64,000 nt of DNA from DASSBG01 sp035699085 (GTDB lineage: Bacteria > Pseudomonadota > Gammaproteobacteria > Xanthomonadales > Rhodanobacteraceae), in contig DASSBG010000008.1 in the NCBI GenBank assembly GCA_035699085.1, positions 1 to 64,000 of the forward strand, written 5' to 3'. The notes under the pieces were generated by a model. The model did not search any database, was not told where the DNA came from, and worked only from the letters and a program-made list of their open reading frames with translations. Both the position numbers and the translations under genes were made by a program. Every line of letters starts with the position of its first letter. Within the stretch, counting starts at the first letter, position 1. Shown one piece after another: positions 51,675-59,153 of this stretch.

Positions 51675-52677
51675 CGTCGGCCTCCGGGACGGCGAAGGGG
51701 ATGCCCTCTGCGCCGGGCTCGAGGCTGGCGGCGTAGCGTCGGGCGCTGCGCTCGGCGCGTTCGTGGGCGGTCTCTCGGCGAGCAGAGCCACCGGGCGGAA
51801 TCGGTGCAACATGGGCAAGGCTCCCCGTGGTGGGTGGCGCGGTGGCGGCATCCTCGGCACGCCCGCGCAGCGTGGCGATCACGTAGGCCAGCTTCGGCCG
51901 GCGGCCCTGGCGGCGGGCGGTCAGTTCCTCGGCCGTCGCCAGCAGCTGCTCGGCGGTGGCGCCGTCCTCGACGACCTGCACCAGGTCCGGTCTCGCGGTG
52001 CTGGCGTCGTCGATGCCCTGCTTGCGCAGCTCGACCACAGTCTCCAGCACCCGCTGGTGCAGCGGCACCGGCTCCGGGTCCTCGTGCGCGGGCGGGCGCT
52101 CGGGTGCGCTCGCGCCCTCGCCTGCGCGCTCACGCGCGGGGGAGGTGAGCGCAGGTTCCCTAAGGGTTACTGATGGTTCCCAGTCCCGCTTTTGGGACCA
52201 TTGGCAGGGAAAAACGGGACTATTAGGCAGGAAAAACGGGACAGTTCCGTTTTCGGAACTATTCCGTTTTTGGGACTGTTCGGGCCTTGAATCGTCCCTC
52301 TTTTGGGACTGTTTCGAGGGGTCGGAATCGTCCCGCTTTCGGGACTGTTGGGCTTTGAATTCGTCCCGTTTTTGGGACTGTTCCGGCGCGTCCGCATCGA
52401 ACAATCCGGCGTAGCGAATCAGGCGGTAAACGATCACTCGCCCCGTCCGCCCCACACGCTTGCCGGTGTCCTCGATCAGGCCCCATTCGATCAGCTTGGC
52501 GAGGTTGGCCAGCACCGTCTTGCGGTCCTGACCAGTAGCCGATGCCAGGTAGCCCACGCTCGGGAAGGCATGCCCGGTCTCGTCGTTCGCCTGGTTCGCC
52601 AGCACCACCAGCACGAACTTCGCGCTCGATGCCGGCACCGGCACGCGCAGCGCCCAAGTGATGGCCTCAACGCTCAT
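51667..52677 (-). CDS. lambda O-like replication initiator containing the origin
   Basis: 336 aa. Residues 1-95 form a winged helix (MSVEAITWALRVPVPASSAK; AFPSVGYLASATGQDRKTVL) that should bind the iterons. Residues about 95-170 are a run of QSQKRD-like peptides encoded by palindromic iterons in the same gene. The C-terminal part (LHQRVLETVVELRKQGI; LATAEELTARRQGRRPKLAY) should contact the loader. Followed directly by the P-like gene. Iterons inside the initiator gene copy the lambda ori arrangement. Confidence 0.86.
   Translation of the reverse strand: MSVEAITWALRVPVPASSAKFVLVVLANQANDETGHAFPSVGYLASATGQDRKTVLANLAKLIEWGLIEDTGKRVGRTGRVIVYRLIRYAGLFDADAPEQSQKRDEFKAQQSRKRDDSDPSKQSQKRDDSRPEQSQKRNSSENGTVPFFLPNSPVFPCQWSQKRDWEPSVTLREPALTSPARERAGEGASAPERPPAHEDPEPVPLHQRVLETVVELRKQGIDDASTARPDLVQVVEDGATAEQLLATAEELTARRQGRRPKLAYVIATLRGRAEDAATAPPTTGSLAHVAPIPPGGSARRETAHERAERSARRYAASLEPGAEGIPFAVPEADDA
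52182..52382. repeat. iteron array inside the O-like gene, probable replication origin
   Basis: Five copies of a palindromic unit with consensus GTCCCGYTTTTGGGACTGTT (52182, 52262, 52294, 52330 and 52363) and three diverged or half copies (52210, 52232 and 52247). Spacing of the last four is 32-36 bases, near three helix turns. Each has GTCCC/GGGAC arms around six bases. The stretch 52205-52262 is locally A-rich for this genome and may be the melting region. Confidence 0.8.
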
Positions 52678-52897
52678 CGTCTACCTCCTCGCCAAGCCCG
52701 GCCTCCCGGGCGGCGTCTGTCAGTTCCTCAAGCGCGCGGCGGCGTGCCGACTCGCGCAGTGGTTCGCGTGGCGGTGCAGGCGCCTTGGGCGCGCGTGGCA
52801 GCCGCTGGCGGATGTAGTGCGCCAGGTCACCGTGCGCCTCAAAGTCCAGCGCGTCAGCGCCGTGCGTGCCGTCGCGGTCGTAGGTCACGCCGTGCAT
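52667..52897 (-). CDS. small early-operon protein
   Basis: 76 aa. MHGVTYDRDGTHGADALDFE, then basic PRAPKAPAPPREPLRESARR and an acidic helical end. It overlaps the O-like start by 11 bases and the methyltransferase stop by 13. Unknown. Confidence 0.52.
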   Translation of the reverse strand: MHGVTYDRDGTHGADALDFEAHGDLAHYIRQRLPRAPKAPAPPREPLRESARRRALEELTDAAREAGLGEEVDDER

Positions 52898-54036
52898 GCG
52901 GTACCTCCCAGCGGCAGGCCGGGTTTCGCCGTCTCAAGGCGCGCGTCGGCGATCTCTGCGTATTCCGGGTTCAGCTCAATGCCGATGTACTGCCGCCCCA
53001 ATTCCTCAGCCACGAGTGCCGTGGTGCCTGCGCCGGAGAAAGGATCAAGCACGACACCCCCCCCCGGCGATCCAGCCAGAATGCAAGGCTCAACCAGCGC
53101 TGGCGGGAACGTCGCGAAGTGCGCTTCCTTGAACGGCTGCGTCGCGACCGTCCAGACGCTGCGCTTGTTGCGCGTCCCGCTGTCGCCGGTCCATTCGTTG
53201 CCCGATTTTGTGCGCGACTGCTCGCGCGCGTCGGCGCCGTACTTGTCCCCGCCGAATCGTGGCCCGACCGCCTTCATCGGGCCGTTGCTTTTGCCGGGCA
53301 CGCGGACACTCCCGGCCTGATTCGCAAGGTTGGGTTGCGACAGCCGCGCGATACTGGCGGCCGCGATCGGTTCCGCGATGGCTTCCGCGTCGAAGTAGTA
53401 GCGCGGCGACTTGCTCAACAGGAACATGTACTCATGCGCTTTGGCGCACCGGTCGCGCACGCTCTCGGGCATCGGGTTGGTCTTTGACCAGATGATGTCC
53501 TGACGCAGATACCAGCCGTCAGCGCGCAAGGCGAAGGCGAGCATCCACGGAATGCCGAGCATGTCTTTGCTCTTGAGGCCCTCGTGAGCGATGTCGGACC
53601 TGGGGATTGGTTCATCGTCGCGGCGCCGGCTTGCGGTCTGCGCGCGCCGGCTCTCGCGCTGGTTGTGCCTCGACCCCTCGAGCCCGCATTTGTCCCCTTG
53701 GCCACCACGCCGCGCGCCGCAGTAGCTGTCGCCGATGTTGAGCCACAGCGTGCCGTCATTGCGCAGCAAGCGACGCACCTCGCGGAATATCTCCACGCAG
53801 TGCGCGATGAAGGCCCACGGGTCGGGCTCAAGCCCAAGACAGCACTCCATCGCAGGGATCGCCAGCGGTGGAAAGGCCGGGAAGATGGTCGCCTCGGTTG
53901 CCGGCCAGCTGGTGGGGCGCACGTCGTAGTCGCGCAGCCCGTAGTACGGTGGCGAGGTCACGCAGCACTGCACGCTCTCGGCGGGCATGCCGCGCATCAC
54001 CTCCAGACAGTCGCCGACGTGGATCTGGCCGCTCAT
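52885..54036 (-). CDS. N4/N6 DNA methyltransferase, beta class
   Basis: 383 aa from the ATG at 54036. Catalytic motif TSPPY at 27-31 comes first and the AdoMet-binding motif DPFSGAGTT lies near residue 330, the beta-class order; GIELNPEYAEIA follows. The target domain includes LRADGWYLRQDIIWSK and CAKAHEYMFLLSKSPRYYFD. Methylates exocyclic amino groups of DNA, probably protecting phage DNA from host restriction. The partner endonuclease is absent, so it is an orphan. Coupled to the ASCH-like gene (4-base overlap). Confidence 0.88.
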   Translation of the reverse strand: MSGQIHVGDCLEVMRGMPAESVQCCVTSPPYYGLRDYDVRPTSWPATEATIFPAFPPLAIPAMECCLGLEPDPWAFIAHCVEIFREVRRLLRNDGTLWLNIGDSYCGARRGGQGDKCGLEGSRHNQRESRRAQTASRRRDDEPIPRSDIAHEGLKSKDMLGIPWMLAFALRADGWYLRQDIIWSKTNPMPESVRDRCAKAHEYMFLLSKSPRYYFDAEAIAEPIAAASIARLSQPNLANQAGSVRVPGKSNGPMKAVGPRFGGDKYGADAREQSRTKSGNEWTGDSGTRNKRSVWTVATQPFKEAHFATFPPALVEPCILAGSPGGGVVLDPFSGAGTTALVAEELGRQYIGIELNPEYAEIADARLETAKPGLPLGGTACTA

Positions 54037-54698
54037 GCCGCCACCTCCAGCACGCGGAACTCCACCACCCACACCCACGGATTGACCTCCCAGCCGTGGC
54101 CCTTCTTCGCGAGCGCGGCATCCCACTGCTCGCGGAACGCTGTCTTGCGGCGGCCGCAAGTCACGCTTCCGTCCGCCTCAACCGGCGGCAGGCACCCTTC
54201 AGCACGTGCGTCGTCCTCGGTGATGGTCTGCAGGCGCTCTACGCGCAGGTCGGTGATTTCGAGCGTGATGCGGCTCAGCCAGCGAGGCATGCACGGCAGG
54301 GGCCGGGGCGTGGAAACCGGGCCGTGGTAGATATGGCCAGCCTGCCGGTTGCCCTCAACGCGGCGTGTCGCGTCGTCGGCCGCGTAGCGGACCACTGGCG
54401 AGTGCAGGTCTTGCCAGTCGCGCTCGTGCGGCTCGCAGGGCTCGAAGCGGTCGACGGACCATGCCTCGCGAACCCACAGCCGGTCACCGCGCGTGCCATA
54501 GGGACACCGTGCGCGGAAGGCCGCGGGTGCGTCCAGATGCTCGTGGATGCCCCACACGCCCTTGTACACGCCGAGAAAGTAGCTGTCCGGGCCGGTTGGG
54601 GCGCCGCGCACCACGCGGCGGGTTTGGGTCATGCGGCAATCGAGAATCGCGCGAACCTGCGGGCCGGAGAACATGATGGGGCGCTCGCGGATCGTCAT
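54033..54698 (-). CDS. ASCH-superfamily-like phage protein
   Basis: 221 aa from the ATG at 54698. MTIRERPIMFSGPQVRAILD, TQTRRVV, GDRLWVREAWSVDRF, ISRITLEITDLRVERLQ-like segment (WLSRITLEITDLRVERLQTI) and a closing EVNPWVWVVEFRVLEVAA. This pattern is widespread in phages and matches ASCH-type RNA-binding folds. Function in phage unknown; may bind RNA or modified nucleotides. Confidence 0.75.
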   Translation of the reverse strand: MTIRERPIMFSGPQVRAILDCRMTQTRRVVRGAPTGPDSYFLGVYKGVWGIHEHLDAPAAFRARCPYGTRGDRLWVREAWSVDRFEPCEPHERDWQDLHSPVVRYAADDATRRVEGNRQAGHIYHGPVSTPRPLPCMPRWLSRITLEITDLRVERLQTITEDDARAEGCLPPVEADGSVTCGRRKTAFREQWDAALAKKGHGWEVNPWVWVVEFRVLEVAA

Positions 54699-55417
54699 GA
54701 CGGCACCTCCGCTGGCGGCCTTGGAATGTGCATCCAGTGGGTCGGCTGGCGATTGGGTGGCGATTCCTCCCAGCCATTGCCCCCCAGGAAGTACCCTCGG
54801 GCGTGGCGGTCTGGATTGTTGAAACGGTTGATCTTCAGGTCCACGCCACGAAAGCACGTCAGCACGCGCGAGCCGTCCTTCGGTGCTGTCTCGATTGGTT
54901 GCCAGGTAGAGAAGGCATCAAGGGCGGCTTGCGCGATGTGCCACGGGGTCCAGTACCCGTCGTGACACCGGGCGGCCGGATGATCTATGCCATTGGGGAA
55001 GCCCCACCGTTCCAGTGGCTGACCGTGCGCCGGCGACGTGCCGAGTGGCGGGCGCGGCGGCAGCCCCGGTGCTGCTTTGCGCATCTCGCGAACGTGCTGC
55101 AGAGCGGCCTCGCCCACCGCCTCACCCTGCTGCGCGATGGCGGCCTTCAGGCTTGCGGCGTACTTGTCGACTTGGCCGCCCCAATATCCTGCGGCTGATA
55201 TGTCCGCGGACTTCTGCGCAACACCAAGGCAGCGAGCCGACTCGATAAGCGATTGCAGCATGGCCGGACTTGCGGTGTCCGCCCGCCCAATCTGTCGGCG
55301 CAGGGTGGCGGCGTAGGCGCGGAGCATGGCGCTCGCCGTAGCCATGCCGGGGCGTCTCGGGCTCGAATCGAGCGCCTCCGCCATCGCCTCCACCTGCTCT
55401 GCCGTGTACTGGCTCAT
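54695..55417 (-). CDS. DUF551-containing phage protein
   Basis: 240 aa. N-terminal helical region, then a C-terminal DUF551-type module STWQPIETAPKDGSRVLTCF...THWMHIPRPP. Frequent in lambdoid early operons; function unknown. Confidence 0.78.
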   Translation of the reverse strand: MSQYTAEQVEAMAEALDSSPRRPGMATASAMLRAYAATLRRQIGRADTASPAMLQSLIESARCLGVAQKSADISAAGYWGGQVDKYAASLKAAIAQQGEAVGEAALQHVREMRKAAPGLPPRPPLGTSPAHGQPLERWGFPNGIDHPAARCHDGYWTPWHIAQAALDAFSTWQPIETAPKDGSRVLTCFRGVDLKINRFNNPDRHARGYFLGGNGWEESPPNRQPTHWMHIPRPPAEVPS

Positions 55418-55680
55418 GACGTCTGCTCCAGCGCGCGGCGGGCTCGGGCGCCGGCATCGTCAGCCGCCGGGGAGCGCGACCAGTGCCGGCCGCGTATCGT
55501 CACGCGGCGCCAGTGGCCGCGGTCGCTGTACCAGAGCAGGGCTTGGCGGGCGGCTTCGGCGCGCTGGCGAAACAGCGCCTCAGCGGCACGGGCGGTGGCG
55601 CTGTCCCATGCGCGCGACGCCAGGCCACCCACGGTGCCCAGCAAGGCAAACAGCGCCACTGCCCATAGCAGCGTGCCCAT
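55414..55680 (-). CDS. small membrane-anchored early protein
   Basis: 88 aa. N-terminal transmembrane or signal segment (MGTLLWAVALFALLGTVGGL) and a basic cytoplasmic or periplasmic tail. It overlaps DUF551 by 4 bases. Possibly superinfection exclusion; not recognised. Confidence 0.55.
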   Translation of the reverse strand: MGTLLWAVALFALLGTVGGLASRAWDSATARAAEALFRQRAEAARQALLWYSDRGHWRRVTIRGRHWSRSPAADDAGARARRALEQTS

Positions 55681-55681
55681 G

Positions 55682-56185
55682 TCAAAACCCTCCCGGCGCC
55701 TGGCCGGCGTCGTCGTCGCTCTCGACCAGCGCGAAGCGTGGTGTCTCGCCGCCCATACGTGAGGGGCGCGCCGGTGCCGGGTCGTGGAAGCGCGCCAGCT
55801 CGGCGCTGGCTTCGGCGACGGCGGCGGCGGCGTGCTCCGTAGCTTCCGCCAGGCGCTCCATCAGGCGCTGCTGCTGTTCCTCGCTCGGGCGGATGCGCAG
55901 CTCGCAGCCCAGGTCCTCGGCCATCGCTCGCAGCAGCTCGTAGCGGTGGAAGCGCTTCATCAGCGCCCACACCTCGCCGATCTTGAAGAACTCCGACTTG
56001 CGCGGATTCAGGCACCCGTTCCAGCGCGCGAGCGCGGCGTCCCATGTGAGCTTTTCGCGGTTCCAGAAACCCTCCGCGAACAGAAACTCGATCATGTCCC
56101 GGCGCACCGAGGCGTCCACGTCCAGCGTCGCCCGCAGGGCGGCCAGCCCGCGCTCGGTCCAATCGCTATTCAGCCATCTGCCCAT
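55682..56185 (-). CDS. early-operon protein of unknown function
   Basis: 167 aa from the ATG at 56185. MGRWLNSDWTERGLAALRAT, FLFAEGFWNREKLTWDAALA and a helical Glu/Ala-rich C-terminus. No motif recognised. The 99-base gap before it (56186-56284) shows no gene. Confidence 0.58.
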   Translation of the reverse strand: MGRWLNSDWTERGLAALRATLDVDASVRRDMIEFLFAEGFWNREKLTWDAALARWNGCLNPRKSEFFKIGEVWALMKRFHRYELLRAMAEDLGCELRIRPSEEQQQRLMERLAEATEHAAAAVAEASAELARFHDPAPARPSRMGGETPRFALVESDDDAGQAPGGF

Positions 56186-56284
56186 GTGACTCTCCCCGAA
56201 TGGAGGGCGGCACCCGCGGGGCGGTCGGGGTCCGTGCCAGACCCGTCCCGACACCGCGGAGGCTGCCCGTGAACTTGGCGGCCG

Positions 56285-56650
56285 TCACAGCGCGGCCTCG
56301 GCCAGAAACATCAGGTAGACGCTGCCGATAACACCCAGCAGGCCCAACGTCGTTTTCCAGAGCAGGGGCCGGGCGCGCAGCCAGGCGATGAGGCGCGCGG
56401 CGCGGGATGGGCGCGTTGCAAAGCGACCGGCCGAGAAGTCCACCGCCGTCATGCTGGCTGCGGCCAGCTCGAATCGCCGAATCACCTGCGCGGCCAGTGA
56501 ATCGTCCAGCGCCGCCTCTCGGATTGCGCGATCGCGCTCAGCTTGCCGATGCAGCGCGCGGGCCTCTGACAGCGAGCGGGCCAGCAGCACGAGCGCAGCG
56601 CCTGCGATGGCGCCTATGAAACCGGCCACGCCGGCAAGGATCGCGCTCAT
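56285..56650 (-). CDS. two-segment membrane protein, early operon
   Basis: 121 aa from the ATG at 56650 (ATGA overlap). Transmembrane segments GVAGFIGAIAGAALVLLA and WKTTLGLLGVIGSVYLMFLA flank a charged helix. Could be a superinfection-exclusion or lysis-control protein; family unknown. Confidence 0.58.
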   Translation of the reverse strand: MSAILAGVAGFIGAIAGAALVLLARSLSEARALHRQAERDRAIREAALDDSLAAQVIRRFELAAASMTAVDFSAGRFATRPSRAARLIAWLRARPLLWKTTLGLLGVIGSVYLMFLAEAAL

Positions 56651-56931
56651 CCCCACCGCAGCACCTCCACGGCCCGAATGGCGCTGCGCGGTATCGTCAT
56701 TTCCCCGCTGCGCTGCGCCGGCGCTTCCTCGGTCCAGTGCCCAGCCACCACCACCGCGGTGCCTGTGACCCGCACCAGTCGCCCTGCCGAGTGGCAGCGC
56801 AGCGGTTCGGCCGCCGGCTCGTCGGTGTGCCAGCCCGCGAACTGGTGGGAGTCTTCCCACGTCACCAGCACCAGCTCGCCGGTCAGGGCCCACAGGTCGG
56901 GCGCGTGTGCTTTGACGGGGCGGCGCGTCAC
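56647..56931 (-). CDS. small early-operon protein
   Basis: 94 aa, beta-rich (GELVLVTWEDSHQFAGWHTD; GRLVRVTGTAVVVAGHW), ending EVLRWG. Directly follows cro with a 4-base overlap. Unrecognised. Confidence 0.55.
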   Translation of the reverse strand: MTRRPVKAHAPDLWALTGELVLVTWEDSHQFAGWHTDEPAAEPLRCHSAGRLVRVTGTAVVVAGHWTEEAPAQRSGEMTIPRSAIRAVEVLRWG

Positions 56932-57185
56932 TTCGCCCTCCGCGTCTGCTGTTTTTGAGGATTGCGAAGGGGTGCGCGCGTCGCGGAGGCTTCAGCCTCG
57001 AGCGCGGCCAGGGCGCCCGTCAGCTTGGTGATGGTGCTGTATTCGGGCCGCTTGCCGCGTTTGGCATTGGCGAACTTGGATATCCACGAGGTCGACAGCC
57101 CGCTCAGTTCGGCGATGCGGGGAAAGCGGCCCTTCTGGCGTAGGAGGCGGGTGCGTGCTTCAGCAACTGGACAGGTGCGGTTCAT
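56928..57185 (-). CDS. Cro-like repressor
   Basis: 85 aa from the ATG at 57185. Helix-turn-helix FPRIAELSGLSTSWISKFANA at about 20-40 with basic flanks, ending in a Lys/Arg/Gln tail. Divergent from the CI-like gene across a 74-base operator region, so it should be the first early right gene and shut off repressor synthesis. The start lies only a few bases from the predicted transcription start, suggesting a leaderless mRNA, or initiation at the ATG at 57203. Confidence 0.8.
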   Translation of the reverse strand: MNRTCPVAEARTRLLRQKGRFPRIAELSGLSTSWISKFANAKRGKRPEYSTITKLTGALAALEAEASATRAPLRNPQKQQTRRAK

Positions 57186-57193
57186 CGGCCGAA

Positions 57194-57223
57194 AGTAGAG
57201 CACAATTCAGCTCACGTTGTAAA
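57194..57223 (-). promoter_or_regulatory. PR-type promoter for cro
   Basis: Minus strand TTTACA (57218-57223), 18-base spacer, TCTACT (57194-57199). The AGCTCACG half-operator lies within the spacer, so a bound repressor would block it. Confidence 0.58.
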
Positions 57224-57258
57224 CACGACTGTGCGCACCTCCCTGCGTATCGTGAGCT
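57200..57258. promoter_or_regulatory. operator region between cI-like and cro genes
   Basis: AGCTCACG (57209-57216) and its inverse CGTGAGCT (57251-57258) form an 8-bp dyad spaced 34 bases. GAGCACAATT at 57200 resembles the GAACACAATT half-sites at the left promoter. The second dyad arm ends two bases before the repressor ATG. Confidence 0.55.
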
Positions 57259-57259
57259 A

Positions 57260-57646
57260 ATGCACAACGATGCGACGCTCGCCATTCGCGATAACGTCCG
57301 GCGGTTGATGAACGACAGGGGGATGTCGCAGCGCGCACTGGCGAAGGCAGCGGGGGTTTCCCAAAGCTCGGTCGGCTACTTGCTCCGGTACCGTGACATC
57401 AACGATCGGCATCCCACCACGTCAACGATCGAAGCGATCGCGGGCGCCTTTGGCGTGCAGACCTGGCAACTGTTGATCCCCGAAATGCCCCTGGAACTCC
57501 TCACCTCACCCCGCATGGCCGCGCTGCTGCTGAACTACAAGGACGCCGCACCCGAGGGCCGTGCCAATTTGGAGCGCATCGCTGAAAGCGAGAAACGCTA
57601 CGCGTTGAGCCCACCCGAGGAAGGCGAGCGGAAAAAGGCGAGCTGA
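57260..57646 (+). CDS. short CI-like phage repressor
   Basis: 128 aa from the ATG at 57260. XRE-family helix-turn-helix: VRRLMNDRGMSQRALAKAAG-VSQSSVGYLL at about 10-45. The C-terminal part (MPLELLTSPRMAALLLNYKD) lacks a LexA-type Ser-Lys peptidase domain, so induction cannot use RecA-stimulated self-cleavage. No ribosome-binding site is evident; probably leaderless. Maintains lysogeny from the switch region. Confidence 0.82.
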   Translation: MHNDATLAIRDNVRRLMNDRGMSQRALAKAAGVSQSSVGYLLRYRDINDRHPTTSTIEAIAGAFGVQTWQLLIPEMPLELLTSPRMAALLLNYKDAAPEGRANLERIAESEKRYALSPPEEGERKKAS

Positions 57647-57671
57647 CCTCTAGGCAACGAAGGAGGCGCAC

Positions 57672-58250
57672 ATGAAACGGGTGGCAGTGTTGGCAGGCCT
57701 GCTGGTGCTGGCGGCTGGCGCGCAGGCTGGCGATATCTACAAGTGCAAGGGCCCGAACGGGCCGGTGTTCCAGGGCCGGCCCTGCGCGGCCGGGGCAACG
57801 CAGGCGCACCAGCACTACCACGACGAGCCCAGCAACCGACCCGTTGTGCACCGGCCAAGCTACCGCTACCACAGCAGCCGGCCGGCGGTGGTGGTGCAGC
57901 GTAGCGCGCCGGTTGTCCGCTCCGCGCCCCGGCGCGCGGCGTCGACCGCCGCCCATCGCTGCACCGCCGGCAACAAGACCTGGGTGCAGACCGGCCCCTG
58001 CCCTACGGACTACAGCGTGAAGGTGCATTCGCACCTCGACGGCTGGGCCCACACCGCCTACGGGGATCTGCCGGTCAGCGGCGAGTCCTACCGCAAGGAG
58101 GCGCGGCCGGTTCGCGACAACGCCATGAGCAAGCAGGCGCTGTGCACCGCGCTGTCCAACCACGCCGCAATGGGCCAGGACAGCGACAACGGGCCGGACG
58201 ATGCCTACGAGCGCAACAAGCTGCGCGACCAGATGAACTGCGGCTACTGA
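57672..58250 (+). CDS. exported DUF4124-type protein, probable lysogenic conversion factor
   Basis: 192 aa. Signal peptide MKRVAVLAGLLVLAAGAQAG; then IYKCKGPNGPVFQGRPC, a DUF4124-like opening; a low-complexity His/Arg/Ser middle; and a C-terminal Cys-containing region (HRCTAGNKTWVQTGPCP; CTALSNHAAMGQD). It follows the repressor by 25 bases with an AAGGAGG ribosome-binding site, so it is likely co-expressed in the lysogen and secreted. Function unknown. Confidence 0.72.
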   Translation: MKRVAVLAGLLVLAAGAQAGDIYKCKGPNGPVFQGRPCAAGATQAHQHYHDEPSNRPVVHRPSYRYHSSRPAVVVQRSAPVVRSAPRRAASTAAHRCTAGNKTWVQTGPCPTDYSVKVHSHLDGWAHTAYGDLPVSGESYRKEARPVRDNAMSKQALCTALSNHAAMGQDSDNGPDDAYERNKLRDQMNCGY

Positions 58251-58262
58251 GGTGCGCGCCGG

Positions 58263-59030
58263 CTACCACGCGGTGGCGATGTTCTTGGCCATCCGTATTT
58301 CGTCGCCGATCCTCGCGCGGTAGTCCTCGTCGGCCAGGTCGCCGGCCTCGTACCGCGCCCACAGCAGCGTGAACGCGTCGTTCTGGCTGGCGCCTGCCCC
58401 AAGCTCACGGTCAATGACCGCGGCAATGGCGCTGTCGTATTCGGCGTCGTCAAACTCGCCCGCGCCGTACCGGTCACTGAGCCGCTCGAGTTCTGCCTGA
58501 ATCCGCAGCTCGTCGGCGGTGGGCTCCACAAGCATCAGATAGGGCGTCTCCTTCGGTCCCGGATCGGCTGGCGGATCGGTGGCCGCCAGCATCGGCGCCA
58601 CCTCATCGGCCAGCGATAGCAACCGCGGCGTGTCGCCCAGCCGGTAGCGCTCCATCGCCTGCCAGAACGCGTGGGCCGCGGATCCGTAGTTGCCGAGCAG
58701 CTGACTGGCGCTGCGCACGGCCAGCATCCGAACATCCGTCATCGCCCGCGCATGCCTCGACACCAGTTGCTTCAGCACGCTTGACTGCTTCACGTACTCC
58801 TGGTGCTGCCAGCTCACGTAGCACGCCGCGGCCACCACGGCCGGCACGCCGGCCTCGAAGCCCGCAATCGCGGTATCCGCCGCATCGGCGCCCTTGGGCC
58901 GCATCGCCGCAAGGCATGCAGCCATCCGCTCGGGATAGATCGACTCGCTGGCGGCCGCGCTGTAAGCGGCCGCTATCTGTTCCGTCACCTCAATCGAATA
59001 CGCGACGAAGTCCTGCGGCTGCGTGTTCAC
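58263..59030 (-). CDS. unknown 255-aa protein in the immunity region
   Basis: The GTG at 59030, 7 bases after GAAGGGGG, gives MNTQPQDFVAYSIEVTEQIA. Almost all helical, with a possible short hydrophobic patch (AGVPAVVAAACYVSW near 80) and an acidic C-terminus containing two YGAGEFDDAEY/YEAGDLADEDY-like units, which look like an internal repeat. It is convergent with the exported protein and divergent from the left early operon; its start lies beside a GTGTTCAC operator-like half-site. Candidate exclusion or defence gene; nothing recognised. Confidence 0.66.
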   Translation of the reverse strand: MNTQPQDFVAYSIEVTEQIAAAYSAAASESIYPERMAACLAAMRPKGADAADTAIAGFEAGVPAVVAAACYVSWQHQEYVKQSSVLKQLVSRHARAMTDVRMLAVRSASQLLGNYGSAAHAFWQAMERYRLGDTPRLLSLADEVAPMLAATDPPADPGPKETPYLMLVEPTADELRIQAELERLSDRYGAGEFDDAEYDSAIAAVIDRELGAGASQNDAFTLLWARYEAGDLADEDYRARIGDEIRMAKNIATAW

Positions 59031-59081
59031 AATGGCCCCCTTCCGACGGCTGCTGGCGATCCTCAGCCTAGGCGCGTCGGT

Positions 59082-59128
59082 GAACACAATTGTACTTGAC
59101 AGTCCGTAAAATGGCCTTTATTGTGTTC
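59082..59128. promoter_or_regulatory. inverted operator pair at the left early promoter
   Basis: GAACACAAT (59082-59090) and ATTGTGTTC (59120-59128) form a perfect 9-bp inverted pair that brackets the -35 and overlaps the -10 of the promoter. A third half-site GTGTTCAC is at 59023-59030. Similar sequence (GAGCACAATT) occurs at the cro operator, supporting one shared repressor. Confidence 0.7.
59096..59124 (+). promoter_or_regulatory. PL-type early promoter
   Basis: TTGACA (59096-59101), exactly 17 bases, TATTGT (59119-59124): near-perfect sigma-70 promoter, 30 bases upstream of the first gene of the left operon. It must be strongly repressed in the lysogen by the flanking operators. Confidence 0.88.
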
Positions 59129-59153
59129 AGCAACGAGTCACCGGGGAGCACGC

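Noticed and set aside
52182..52382. CRISPR array
   Set aside because: Repeats are palindromic, short, unevenly diverged and lie inside an O-like coding sequence; spacing is about 13-16 bases between units, too short for spacers.
54699..54857. N-terminal extension of the ASCH-like gene up to 54857
   Set aside because: The extra 53 residues are shadow of the DUF551 gene; the family normally begins at the ATG at 54698.
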